A stretch of DNA of 19,129 bases from a candidate division Zixibacteria bacterium 4484_93 (lineage in GTDB: Bacteria; UBP14; UBA6098; 4484-93): contig NATO01000010.1 in assembly GCA_002085385.1 (NCBI GenBank), forward strand, positions 1-19,129, written 5' to 3'. Shown piece by piece: positions 1 through 6,477 of this stretch. Both the position numbers and the translations under genes were made by a program. Position 1 is the stretch's first letter. Each line of letters begins with the position of its first letter. The notes beneath the pieces were generated by a model, which was not told where the DNA came from, did not search any database, and worked only from the letters and a program-made list of their open reading frames with translations.

Positions 1-402
1 AAAATTGACTCGAAGAAGATAATCCATCCGGGAGATAAACTTGTCCTCTTCTCTGGTAAGGCGGCAAAAAGCGGGAGGTCATCAAGCAGGGGAAAAAAGG
101 TCATCTATGTGGTCAAAAAGGGAGATTCCCTTTCGGAAATTGCATATAATCTGGGCGTAAAAGTCTCCGATATCAGAGCCTGGAATGGGAAGCGGAGTAA
201 CCTCATCCATCCGGGTGAGAGACTTGTTGTATATACTCAAGAGCCCCGCACAAAGAACTACACGGTGAAATCCGGGGATACCATCTGGTCTATTGCGTCC
301 CGTGAGGGTGCGGATGTCAGAACAATCCTGAGCCAGAATAGCATTTCCGACCCAAAGAAGATAAAGCCGGGAGATAAAATAATAATAACAACCAATAATT
401 GA
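1..402 (+). CDS. LysM-repeat cell-wall-binding protein, C-terminal part (5' end outside window)
   Basis: The frame is open from base 1, so only the last 133 residues are visible and the true start lies upstream. The visible part is the end of one LysM repeat (IIHPGDKLVLF) followed by two complete LysM repeats, at about residues 35-81 and 84-131. Each has the family pattern: YxVKxGDxLxxIA near the start, an Asn-containing middle, and a final I-x-PG-x-K/R-L. A short basic, Ser-rich linker separates the first two. LysM domains bind peptidoglycan GlcNAc chains in the periplasm. A chain of C-terminal LysM repeats is typical of MltD-type lytic transglycosylases, but the catalytic domain is not in the window, so the enzyme identity is inference; a LysM peptidase is equally possible. 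The GTG at 109 falls inside the domain array and is not a credible start. The next gene begins 9 nt downstream. Confidence 0.85.
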   Translation, partial: KIDSKKIIHPGDKLVLFSGKAAKSGRSSSRGKKVIYVVKKGDSLSEIAYNLGVKVSDIRAWNGKRSNLIHPGERLVVYTQEPRTKNYTVKSGDTIWSIASREGADVRTILSQNSISDPKKIKPGDKIIITTNN

Positions 403-411
403 GGAGGCAGG

Positions 412-690
412 ATGACGAAGGCAGACCTTGTAGAGCGTGTTGCAGAGATGACCGGTTTCACCAAGACAGAGACCGCTGTCATCTGTGAGAGTTTTTTGGA
501 GGCGATAAAGGAAGCGTTGATTGAGGGGCGCCGAATTGAGATTCGCCGTTTTGGCACATTCAAGGTCAAGGAACGCAAAAGCCGCATTGCTCGGAACCCG
601 AGAACCGGCGAGACCGTTCGCATACCAACAAGATATGCCCCTGTGTTTAAGCCATCAAAGGAGTTCAAGAACCTGAAGATTGAAAAATGA
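412..690 (+). CDS. HU/IHF-family DNA-binding protein
   Basis: A 92-residue protein of exactly the HU/IHF size. The helical dimerisation half (KADLVERVAEMTGFTKTE) is followed by the beta-arm region with the signature RRFGTFKVKERKSR, then RNPRTGE, which holds the Pro that intercalates at the DNA kink, and a final PxFKPSKEFK. Known family members bind and bend DNA as dimers and organise the nucleoid. The EIRRFGTF and RNPRTGE spelling leans toward the IHF side, but HU and IHF subunits cannot be separated reliably by eye. ATG at 412 has a strong GAGGAGG Shine-Dalgarno sequence overlapping the LysM stop. The stop overlaps the next start as ATGA, implying translational coupling to a redox gene set, an unusual setting for this family. 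Confidence 0.95.
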   Translation: MTKADLVERVAEMTGFTKTETAVICESFLEAIKEALIEGRRIEIRRFGTFKVKERKSRIARNPRTGETVRIPTRYAPVFKPSKEFKNLKIEK

Positions 691-827
691 AGAAAAGGCT
701 GCTTCCTGCGCTATTTTTTCTGCTCCTATCTGCTGTCTTTATCCTTATCGGCATAGGGCTCGATGACTTTGGCGAAATAATGTCGAACGGGGCAATACTT
801 TGTCTCTCCTGCATCGGGATAGGATAG
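687..827 (+). CDS. Small membrane peptide with C-terminal CxxC (CD1871A-like)
   Basis: A 46-residue gene whose ATG overlaps the HU stop (ATGA) and which ends 4 nt before the polyferredoxin start. It has a basic N-terminus (MKKRLL), one hydrophobic segment at about residues 6-24, an acidic stretch (LDDFGEIM), and an extreme C-terminus CLSCIGIG with a CxxC pair at residues 39 and 42. This layout matches what I recall of the CD1871A-type small CxxC proteins, which end in a CxxCIGIG-like tail and sit beside 4Fe-4S membrane proteins. I cannot run the profile search. The tail and the position between HU and polyferredoxin make it a real gene despite its length. The likely role, by inference, is a thiol/disulfide or electron relay partner in the membrane. 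Confidence 0.8.
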   Translation: MKKRLLPALFFLLLSAVFILIGIGLDDFGEIMSNGAILCLSCIGIG

Positions 828-831
828 TTGT

Positions 832-1659
832 ATGGTAAAGAGGTTCTGGGTACAGCTTCTCGGGACGGTTCTTCCCAACTCATACATCAAAGGGCTTCTG
901 ACCGGAGCACAAATTTATCAAGGTCCTGTAAAAGGGGTTTGTGCTCCAGTTCTCAACTGCTATAGCTGTCCGCTTGCATATACATCCTGCCCCATCGGGG
1001 CACTCCAGCACTTTATGGCAATCAAATCCCCTCCATATCTTCTCTTGGGAACATTGGTTCCTGTTGGTGTCGCGGTCGGTAGAGCTACCTGCGGGTGGAT
1101 ATGTCCATTCGGTTTTCTCCAGGATTTGCTTTATAAGATTAAAACCCCGAAGCTTGAATTGCCAGGCTGGACAGGATATCTCAAATATCTATTTTTGGTT
1201 ATACTGGTGCTTGTTATACCGTATCTCACGATGGAACCCTGGTTTTGCAAGCTATGCCCTCAGGGAATGATAGAGGGCGGTATCCCGCAGGTCCTCTTAT
1301 TCCCTGAAATCAGGCATCTTGTTGGATGGCTTTATTCAGTAAAAGGGGTAATACTTGCTACCTTCCTTATCTTGTTTATCCTCATCAAGCGACCGTTCTG
1401 CCGGATGGTATGCCCGCTTGGAGCGATATTCTCATTCTTTAACAAGATAAGCCTGCTCCAGATAACGGTCGATATGGAGAGATGCACAAAATGTGGCATC
1501 TGCAGAGCGGTCTGCCCAGTGGATATATCGATATATGAGGACCCATCGAGCCTCGAGTGTATAAGATGTATGGAATGTGTGAGGGTCTGCCCGAATGTGC
1601 ATATAACAACGCTTCTCTCACCGACAATAAAACATAGTCTACAGGAAGGAAAAAGATGA
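832..1659 (+). CDS. NapH/CcoG-like membrane polyferredoxin (4Fe-4S binding protein)
   Basis: A 275-residue integral membrane Fe-S protein. Cys-rich sites in order: four cysteines at residues 37, 43, 46 and 53; CGWICPFG and later CKLCPQG flanking hydrophobic helices; CRMVCPLGA on the cytoplasmic side; then two classical 4Fe-4S ferredoxin motifs near residues 218-257 (CTKCGICRAVCPV and CIRCMECVRVCPN). About four to five hydrophobic segments lie between them. The paired CxxxCP motifs next to helices plus two C-terminal clusters define the NapH/MauN/CcoG polyferredoxin group, which passes electrons between membrane and periplasm. The extra N-terminal Cys cluster is notable. It lies between a CxxC membrane peptide and an exported thioredoxin-fold protein, overlapping the latter's start by ATGA, so a role in supplying reductant to an exported thiol protein is a reasonable inference. 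The spacing of 4 nt and lack of a clear own SD suggest coupled translation. Confidence 0.88.
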   Translation: MVKRFWVQLLGTVLPNSYIKGLLTGAQIYQGPVKGVCAPVLNCYSCPLAYTSCPIGALQHFMAIKSPPYLLLGTLVPVGVAVGRATCGWICPFGFLQDLLYKIKTPKLELPGWTGYLKYLFLVILVLVIPYLTMEPWFCKLCPQGMIEGGIPQVLLFPEIRHLVGWLYSVKGVILATFLILFILIKRPFCRMVCPLGAIFSFFNKISLLQITVDMERCTKCGICRAVCPVDISIYEDPSSLECIRCMECVRVCPNVHITTLLSPTIKHSLQEGKR

Positions 1660-3566
1660 AATCTTTCATGATATCTATTCTGTTTCTCCTTTTGCTTTCA
1701 ACCGTTGCGTTCCCTTTTGACAGAATGGTTCTGGGTGAGCTTTTCGCAAACCACGCCTGCCCTTACTGTGTTACCGCCAACCAGTTCCTCGATGAGCTTT
1801 ACCCTGACATCTCCGACCATACCGCACTCATCCGTTATCATGTCTGGTGGCCCGCATCCGATGACCCGTTCTATGAATATAACCCCGAGCAGAACAGGGA
1901 AAGAACAACATACTATGCTGTCTCTGCTGTTCCGGCCTTCGTCATCGATGGGGAGGTAGTTGATGCACCATACGGGCAATGGGATGACTCACTCGATGCC
2001 CGCGCAGAGGTTTCTTCTCCTATCGCAATCGAGATAGACACGAGCATCTTCGGTGAAGTAACGATAAGAATAGATACGCGAGACCTTACAGAGTCGATGG
2101 GTGGAAAGCTGTTTGTCGTCATAACGGAGGATTCTATTCACCACATTGCTCCAAACGGCGAGACGATGTTCCAGCAGATTATGAGGAAGATGATACCATC
2201 CGATGGTGAGGCGATGACGCTCCATCCAGGGGCAACAGTTGAAAAAAATTTTGATATTCCAATTGACCCGGTTTGGGACCTTGAGCAATGCAACATAGTG
2301 GCTTTCTTTCAGATATTCTCTTGTGAGGTTTTGCAGTCTGCTGTGGTCCGCTTCCCTCATCGACCGGAATATTTCGTCTCACTTTCTGCCGATTCAGGGA
2401 AGAAATCGATGGCATCGCCACATTCTGTGGTGAACTTCCGAATGACGCTCTCTAACACTGGAACGGAAAGCGATATATATTCTTTCTGGCACGACGATAC
2501 AGGACTTCCCGATGGCTGGAGCGCCCAGCTTTCCTGGGTTAGCGGCGTGTTCGACTCGACCGATATATTCCTCTCATCCACGGAAGGAGTGAATATATCT
2601 CTTAATGTCAATGTCGGCGATGGTGGAATAGGCTATGTGGATGTCAATGCCGCATCGAACACAGTAGCCGATGTCCGGCAGAGTATCCGCTTCATCGTTA
2701 TATCCGATGTGGAGCTGCTCCTCGTCGATAACTCAAAGGACATTGCGGGGGAGGAGCTGATACTGTCCGATTTGAATGAGCTGCTTGGCAATGTCGCCTA
2801 CTGGAACACATCCTCCGATGGGCAGATTACAGATATAAACGATATAGACATAGGCAGTCTTGTCTGGTATTCAGGGAAAGACACATCGACCGCCCTTCTA
2901 TATGACGACATCGAGCAGCTTTCAGATTATCTATCAGATGGCGGTGGTCTGCTCATCGCAGGGAATGGGTTTGGTAGAAGCATAGGGAGCAACGCATTCT
3001 ATGTTCTCAAGATGAAATCGGTGTATCTGGGAAGCTCGGATAGCTATTCATCGGTTTCGGGTGTTGGACCGCTTGCTGGTTTCTCAGCCGACCTATTGCC
3101 CACCAATGTTGAGATGATTCGCCCACTCAGCGATTCTGCGGTTGTTGTCCTCCGATACGATGATGGGGAAAGCTGTGCAGGGATATACTTTAAGGATGGT
3201 TATAAACTCGCCTACCTTCCGTTCGACCCGGTAGACATAGCCGACACCGATGCAAGGAGGGAACTGCTCGGCATACTCCTTGGAAGGCTGCCCGTAAAGG
3301 ACATAGATAAACCCAGGATAGTATCGCTCGATGCTTATCCGAACCCGTTTAACAGCGAATTGAATATCTATCTGGATGCCCCGGGATGTTCATCGGTCGA
3401 GATTTATAACACGCTCGGAGAGAAGGTGGCTGAGCTTATGCTAACATCTTATGATGCTCCTGCAACCATTCGCTGGAAGCCGGATAATCTCCCATCAGGT
3501 GTCTACCTTCTCCGTGCCTCGCTGAAGAAATATCCCATCTATAGAAAAATTGTGTTGCTAAAATAG
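1656..3566 (+). CDS. Secreted thioredoxin-fold protein with C-terminal sorting-like domain (Omp28-like)
   Basis: A 636-residue exported protein. The signal peptide covers about residues 1-19 (MKSFMISILFLLLL). A thioredoxin-like domain follows, with the active site ACPYC (Cys35, Cys38) and a cis-Pro loop SAVPAF (Pro93) leading to VIDG, the standard layout of a redox-active thioredoxin fold; Omp28-related proteins have a similar plan. Beta-sandwich sequence occupies about 120-345. Residues 350-545 (VELLLVDNSKD..., SDGGGLLIAGNGFG) resemble the glutamine-amidotransferase-like alpha/beta domain seen in FCB secreted proteins. The C-terminal 80 residues start with AYPNPFNSELN and carry YNTLGEKV and LPSGVYLLR, a type-A sorting-like domain of the type IX secretion kind. 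The start overlaps the polyferredoxin stop, so the protein is probably its redox partner outside the cytoplasm. Whether it reduces, oxidises or isomerises disulfides is not visible. Confidence 0.82.
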   Translation: MKSFMISILFLLLLSTVAFPFDRMVLGELFANHACPYCVTANQFLDELYPDISDHTALIRYHVWWPASDDPFYEYNPEQNRERTTYYAVSAVPAFVIDGEVVDAPYGQWDDSLDARAEVSSPIAIEIDTSIFGEVTIRIDTRDLTESMGGKLFVVITEDSIHHIAPNGETMFQQIMRKMIPSDGEAMTLHPGATVEKNFDIPIDPVWDLEQCNIVAFFQIFSCEVLQSAVVRFPHRPEYFVSLSADSGKKSMASPHSVVNFRMTLSNTGTESDIYSFWHDDTGLPDGWSAQLSWVSGVFDSTDIFLSSTEGVNISLNVNVGDGGIGYVDVNAASNTVADVRQSIRFIVISDVELLLVDNSKDIAGEELILSDLNELLGNVAYWNTSSDGQITDINDIDIGSLVWYSGKDTSTALLYDDIEQLSDYLSDGGGLLIAGNGFGRSIGSNAFYVLKMKSVYLGSSDSYSSVSGVGPLAGFSADLLPTNVEMIRPLSDSAVVVLRYDDGESCAGIYFKDGYKLAYLPFDPVDIADTDARRELLGILLGRLPVKDIDKPRIVSLDAYPNPFNSELNIYLDAPGCSSVEIYNTLGEKVAELMLTSYDAPATIRWKPDNLPSGVYLLRASLKKYPIYRKIVLLK

Positions 3567-3655
3567 CTTTTTTCGTTAAATTAGGGGAATTTTACCGAGA
3601 GAGGTGCGGGAAAATAGCAATTCATTTTAAGTTTTTAATATAAGAAGGAGTGTTT
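3567..3655 (+). other. Intergenic leader before the bS22-like gene
   Basis: An 89-base AT-rich stretch. It holds a run of six T after the stop of the thioredoxin-fold gene, without a stable GC-rich stem, so I do not call a terminator. A TATAAG hexamer at 3639-3644 could be a -10 box, but no convincing -35 box lies 16-18 nt upstream. The AAGGAG at 3645-3650 is the ribosome-binding site of the next gene. Confidence 0.4.
3645..3650 (+). promoter_or_regulatory. Shine-Dalgarno site that selects ATG 3656
   Basis: AAGGAG lies 5 nt before ATG 3656 (the 31-residue ribosomal protein) and 10 nt before TTG 3661 (the phosphoesterase frame). The spacing and the better start codon favour ATG 3656, which argues that the overlapping TTG is not the main start served by this site. 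Confidence 0.7.
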
Positions 3656-3751
3656 ATGCCTTGTGGCAGGAAGCGAAAAAGAAGGAAGATAGCTACCCAC
3701 AAGAGGAAGAAGCGTCTCCGAAGAGACAGACACAAGAAGAAGAGAAGATAA
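3656..3751 (+). CDS. Small ribosomal protein bS22/mS38-like (AURKAIP1/COX24 domain)
   Basis: A 31-residue, extremely basic protein beginning MPCGRKRKRRKIATHKRKKR and ending in HKKKRR; about two thirds of its residues are Lys, Arg or His. The core (KRxKxATHKRKKRLRxxRHKKK) matches what I recall of the AURKAIP1/COX24-domain proteins annotated in Bacteroidota and relatives. That domain is shared with mitochondrial mS38 and mycobacterial bS22, where the protein packs against small-subunit rRNA. ATG 3656 has an AAGGAG at 5 nt spacing. It is short enough to be dropped by most gene finders. The phosphoesterase frame overlaps it in the -1 register for its whole length, but the conserved, ribosome-like sequence lies in this frame. 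Confidence 0.85.
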   Translation: MPCGRKRKRRKIATHKRKKRLRRDRHKKKRR

Positions 3752-4239
3752 CAGTTCTTGTCCTCTCGGACACCCACATCGGACAGAAGCTCTCCTGGTT
3801 TCCCGATGAGGTTCTGCGATATCTTGATAGGGTAGACGCCATCATCCACGCAGGGGATTTCACGAGTGAAAAAGCGCATAATTTCCTTGCAGGGATAGGA
3901 TTACCCTTCTTCGCTGTCCGCGGGAATATGGACACACCATCCATTAAAGAGACCCTCCCGGAGAAAAGGATTGTAACACTTGGCGGAGTGAAAATTGCCA
4001 TCACCCACGGCTGGGGTGCTCCCTGGGGAATTGAGAAAAAGGTGTATTCATTCCTTGAAAGACAAAAACCGGATATAATAATCTTTGGGCACTCGCACAA
4101 ACCGCTTAAAAAACAGATAGGGAAGATTCAGCTTTTCAACCCGGGCGCAGTCTGTGGTGAATTTTCCTCACGACGCAGGAGCTTCGGGCTGCTTACCATC
4201 TCATCAGGAAAGGCAAAATTCGATTTCGTTAAGTTCTGA
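3661..4239 (+). CDS. YfcE/MJ0936-type metallophosphoesterase (start uncertain)
   Basis: A calcineurin-like phosphoesterase with all five metal-site motifs in order: SDTH (around 3766), HAGDF (3847), RGNMD, THGWG and GHSHKP (4087). The size of the conserved part (about 163 residues from 3751) matches the YfcE/MJ0936 group of small phosphodiesterases with two metal ions. The physiological substrate is not predictable. The given start, TTG 3661, is the only conventional initiation codon in frame before SDTH, but it would add about 29 residues encoded across the bS22-like gene in another register, a charged, Glu/Lys-rich stretch with no family match. Family proteins start directly at the first strand (here ITVLVLSDTH), which would need an ATA start at 3748 that overlaps the bS22 stop, or a -1 frameshift. 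Function is confident; the start is not. Confidence 0.85.
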   Translation: MWQEAKKKEDSYPQEEEASPKRQTQEEEKITVLVLSDTHIGQKLSWFPDEVLRYLDRVDAIIHAGDFTSEKAHNFLAGIGLPFFAVRGNMDTPSIKETLPEKRIVTLGGVKIAITHGWGAPWGIEKKVYSFLERQKPDIIIFGHSHKPLKKQIGKIQLFNPGAVCGEFSSRRRSFGLLTISSGKAKFDFVKF

Positions 4240-4250
4240 CGAGCCGATAT

Positions 4251-5990
4251 CTACTTCAGATAGATTAGTTTCTTTTGCCTTACGCTACCGTTGACATCGA
4301 GCCGGACGATGTAGCTACCGGATGGCGCGTCCGTTCTCCACTGGACTGTGTGCTCGCCGGGTGTCGCTGGAAGGTTATCGAGGACATCTATCTGTTCGCC
4401 AAGGATGTTGTAGATTAAGATTACAGGTTTGCCCGTTCCGGCAGGTAGATTGTATTTTATCTTGCAGACCGAGTTGAACGGGTTCGGCACGAGCTCGAGA
4501 TATCCGACGAAGTTCGGGCGATTTTCCATTTCGACAGAGGAGATACCTGCAAAACGGAGCTTTATGTAGTCCTTTGGTCCGGAAAGCACAACGGTTGTAT
4601 CGAGCTCGAGTTCTCCTATGGTTGCCCTTATCCTGTATTCGGACAGGTCGCTGATGCCCTCCTCACCATTGCTGGTTATTCTAACATCCTCGTCGCTTAA
4701 AACCGTCTCGTAGAAATTGGCACTCGCAGTCCCGCTGACAAGCACAGGAGCATCCGATACATCCTGGAAGATTACATTGGTGAAATTGTTATCACCTGAC
4801 TTCAAGACTATTCCGTTTCTGCAATTTTCGATAACAAGGTCAACCACATTGATGCTTCCTCTTTTGACGGCGAGTGCGTCACCATTGGAGTTGCGTATGA
4901 GCAGTCTCTCGAAGTTCACATCGCTGCCGGGTTCCACATCGACGGTAACGGCACCGCCCACAGGAGAGGTATTGCCGCCATCGATTATCGATATATTCCT
5001 TCCGAATACGGGATTGTCGATATTCAGCCCGAAGAAGTTCTCAGGTGTCTTTGCCCTGAAGCTGACATCGTAAAGCGGAGACACACCCCACAAACCACCC
5101 CAGGTGATATTGTTCTCACAGGGCGAAGAGTTGTCCATAATTATGTTTATATCGGAGACACTGTCCCGGAAAGAGGAGTATGTTCTTATATCCATTGGTG
5201 CACGCTGCTCGAGGATGAAGTTGTGAAGGTCCCCCCAGCCATAGCCTTCTATTATACCTGCATAGCTTACGAACCTGTTGAACCTGGCAAAGCGGAGCCT
5301 GTTTCCGAAATCGGGGGTTGTGCCACCAGAGTCAACCCTCGCACGAATGGTTCCCCATGCACCGCTCAATACACACCCCATCGAGTCACCAATCGAGCTT
5401 CCTACAGTGAAGGTGTCACAGAAATCGAAGCGCGGGTCCACACCTGTACATATATGAACAAGTTGAGAATCACCAGGGGCAAGTGTGAACACTACCGGGG
5501 ATATATATGCATCGTAGCTTGTTCCAACAAATTCATCGACGGAGAGAGCAATCCTGACGGTTTCCGTCTCCGATGGGTTGCCGACATAGAACGAGTCGCA
5601 CACCCCTGAATCCGCTGGTGCCTCGAGAAAATCGTAGTGGTCAACCAGAATAGGATCTCTCAAGAGCTCCCTCACAGTATAATGCTCCTCGTTGCAGGCT
5701 CGCATCTCCTGTATCACAAGCGTTATTGTATCCCCCGGTGCAATGAACGGGACATCCATCTCGGTGAATTCTGTCCAGTCGAGCCAGAGTCCCCAGCTGG
5801 CGAGGGCAAGCCGAACGGTAACCGAGTCACAGACTTCGTCGCCTATATTCGTGATGGTCAGATACTTGGTTATGAGCTCACCTTCTCTGGCGTCCGGTGG
5901 TATCCAGTGGCAGTCCACTGCCTCGATTATGCACTGACCCCAAGCAGAGAGAGGAACAACAAGCATCAAAAAGAAAACAAACTTTTTCAT
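4251..5990 (-). CDS. Secreted beta-helix protein with C-terminal sorting-like domain
   Basis: A 579-residue exported protein on the minus strand, convergent with the phosphoesterase (11-nt gap). Signal peptide: MKKFVFFLMLVVPLSAWG. Residues about 20-110 look like a CARDB-type adhesion/beta-sandwich domain (YLTITNIGDEVCDSVTV, FIAPGDTITL), and a second similar one may occupy about 115-225. Residues about 331-435 carry short repeating strands with N, D and G at turns (ISIIDGGN, FERLLIRNSNGDAL, VVDLVIENCRNGI, FTNVIFQDVSD), the look of a right-handed parallel beta-helix. From about 499, the LELVPNPFNSV start, YNILGEQI and APSGSYIVRL mark a type-A sorting-like domain. No catalytic residues are recognised; a surface or polymer-binding role is inference. 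The ATG at 5990 follows AAGGAGGC by 6 nt. Confidence 0.82.
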   Translation of the reverse strand: MKKFVFFLMLVVPLSAWGQCIIEAVDCHWIPPDAREGELITKYLTITNIGDEVCDSVTVRLALASWGLWLDWTEFTEMDVPFIAPGDTITLVIQEMRACNEEHYTVRELLRDPILVDHYDFLEAPADSGVCDSFYVGNPSETETVRIALSVDEFVGTSYDAYISPVVFTLAPGDSQLVHICTGVDPRFDFCDTFTVGSSIGDSMGCVLSGAWGTIRARVDSGGTTPDFGNRLRFARFNRFVSYAGIIEGYGWGDLHNFILEQRAPMDIRTYSSFRDSVSDINIIMDNSSPCENNITWGGLWGVSPLYDVSFRAKTPENFFGLNIDNPVFGRNISIIDGGNTSPVGGAVTVDVEPGSDVNFERLLIRNSNGDALAVKRGSINVVDLVIENCRNGIVLKSGDNNFTNVIFQDVSDAPVLVSGTASANFYETVLSDEDVRITSNGEEGISDLSEYRIRATIGELELDTTVVLSGPKDYIKLRFAGISSVEMENRPNFVGYLELVPNPFNSVCKIKYNLPAGTGKPVILIYNILGEQIDVLDNLPATPGEHTVQWRTDAPSGSYIVRLDVNGSVRQKKLIYLK

Positions 5991-5996
5991 CTTTTT

Positions 5997-6004
5997 GCCT
6001 CCTT
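5997..6004 (-). promoter_or_regulatory. Shine-Dalgarno site of the beta-helix gene
   Basis: Reads AAGGAGGC on the minus strand, 6 nt before ATG 5990. It fixes this start. Confidence 0.8.
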
Positions 6005-6025
6005 AATTTTATAGCTTTTATCAAT

Positions 6026-6053
6026 GCTATATCCATAATCTTAGAAAAGTCAA
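6026..6053 (-). promoter_or_regulatory. Putative promoter for the beta-helix gene
   Basis: On the minus strand TTGACT (6053-6048) is followed after 16 nt by TATAGC (6031-6026). The -35 box matches 5 of 6 consensus positions and the -10 box 4 of 6. Transcription would start near 6019, giving a leader of about 30 nt with the AAGGAGG site. Found by eye only. Confidence 0.5.
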
Positions 6054-6090
6054 GTAGAAGTCTGGGTTTTTTGAAAAATGCACAATTTAT

Positions 6091-6119
6091 TTGATTTTTT
6101 TGCCATTTTGTTGTATATT
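6091..6119 (+). promoter_or_regulatory. Putative promoter of the lapA-to-NtrC gene string
   Basis: TTGATT (6091-6096), a 17-nt spacer and TATATT (6114-6119) form a good housekeeping-type promoter about 35 nt before lapA. It is divergent from the minus-strand promoter at 6026-6053. No internal intergenic space follows until 15296, so it may serve six genes. Confidence 0.6.
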
Positions 6120-6131
6120 GAAAATCAATAT
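6115..6131 (+). repeat. Inverted repeat overlapping the -10 box of the lapA promoter
   Basis: ATATTGA, a 3-base AAA spacer and TCAATAT form a perfect 7-bp inverted repeat. It covers the -10 hexamer and the predicted transcription start, a position suited to an operator. It is AT-rich, so chance symmetry is possible, and it is too weak to act as a terminator. Confidence 0.45.
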
Positions 6132-6153
6132 TCAAAAGAAAGAGGGAAAAGAG

Positions 6154-6477
6154 ATGGGGATAATACGCACAATCCTTGTTATAATTTTTGTTTTCGCTGT
6201 AATTGCCATATCCATCCTCAATCAGACGGAGATTATCGGTAAGATTTCGCTCGGCTTCACCGAGCTTGAGAATGTCTCGCTTGTACTCGTTCTGATTGAA
6301 ACATTCGTCATCGGGTTCCTGTATGCGACGATTGCATATCTTCTGCAGAGCCTGAGCGGCCGCGTAACCATCCGCAGATACCGCAGAAAGATAAAAGAAC
6401 TCGAGTCTGAACTCGAAGCAATGAGAAACCTTCCACTGGAGGATATAGACATAGAGGAGCAGGGAAATGGTGGTTGA
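6154..6477 (+). CDS. lapA: LapA-domain inner-membrane protein
   Basis: A 107-residue protein with two hydrophobic segments (about 4-22 and 42-66, the first followed by the NQ motif common in the family) and a cytoplasmic basic, then charged coiled-coil tail (RRYRRKIKELESELEA). This is the LapA (DUF1049/YciS) layout. In E. coli LapA works with LapB in controlling lipopolysaccharide synthesis through LpxC turnover by FtsH. The assignment is supported strongly by the next gene being a lapB with rubredoxin tail, the same order as in proteobacteria. ATG 6154 was chosen because the first transmembrane segment starts right after it; sequence upstream in the same frame is promoter. A GAGGG lies upstream. 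The stop overlaps lapB by 11 nt. Confidence 0.85.
   Translation: MGIIRTILVIIFVFAVIAISILNQTEIIGKISLGFTELENVSLVLVLIETFVIGFLYATIAYLLQSLSGRVTIRRYRRKIKELESELEAMRNLPLEDIDIEEQGNGG

Noticed and set aside
258..668. Minus-strand open frame of 136 codons
   Set aside because: Antisense to the LysM protein and the highly conserved HU-family gene.
3567..3600. Intrinsic terminator after the thioredoxin-fold gene
   Set aside because: A T run is present but no stable GC-rich stem precedes it.
4236..4262. Bidirectional terminator between convergent genes
   Set aside because: Only a 4-bp ATCT/AGAT pairing is visible, too weak to call.
5930..5990. Lipoprotein signal for the beta-helix protein
   Set aside because: Cys20 follows Trp-Gly-Gln, which does not fit a lipobox; a signal peptidase I site is more likely.
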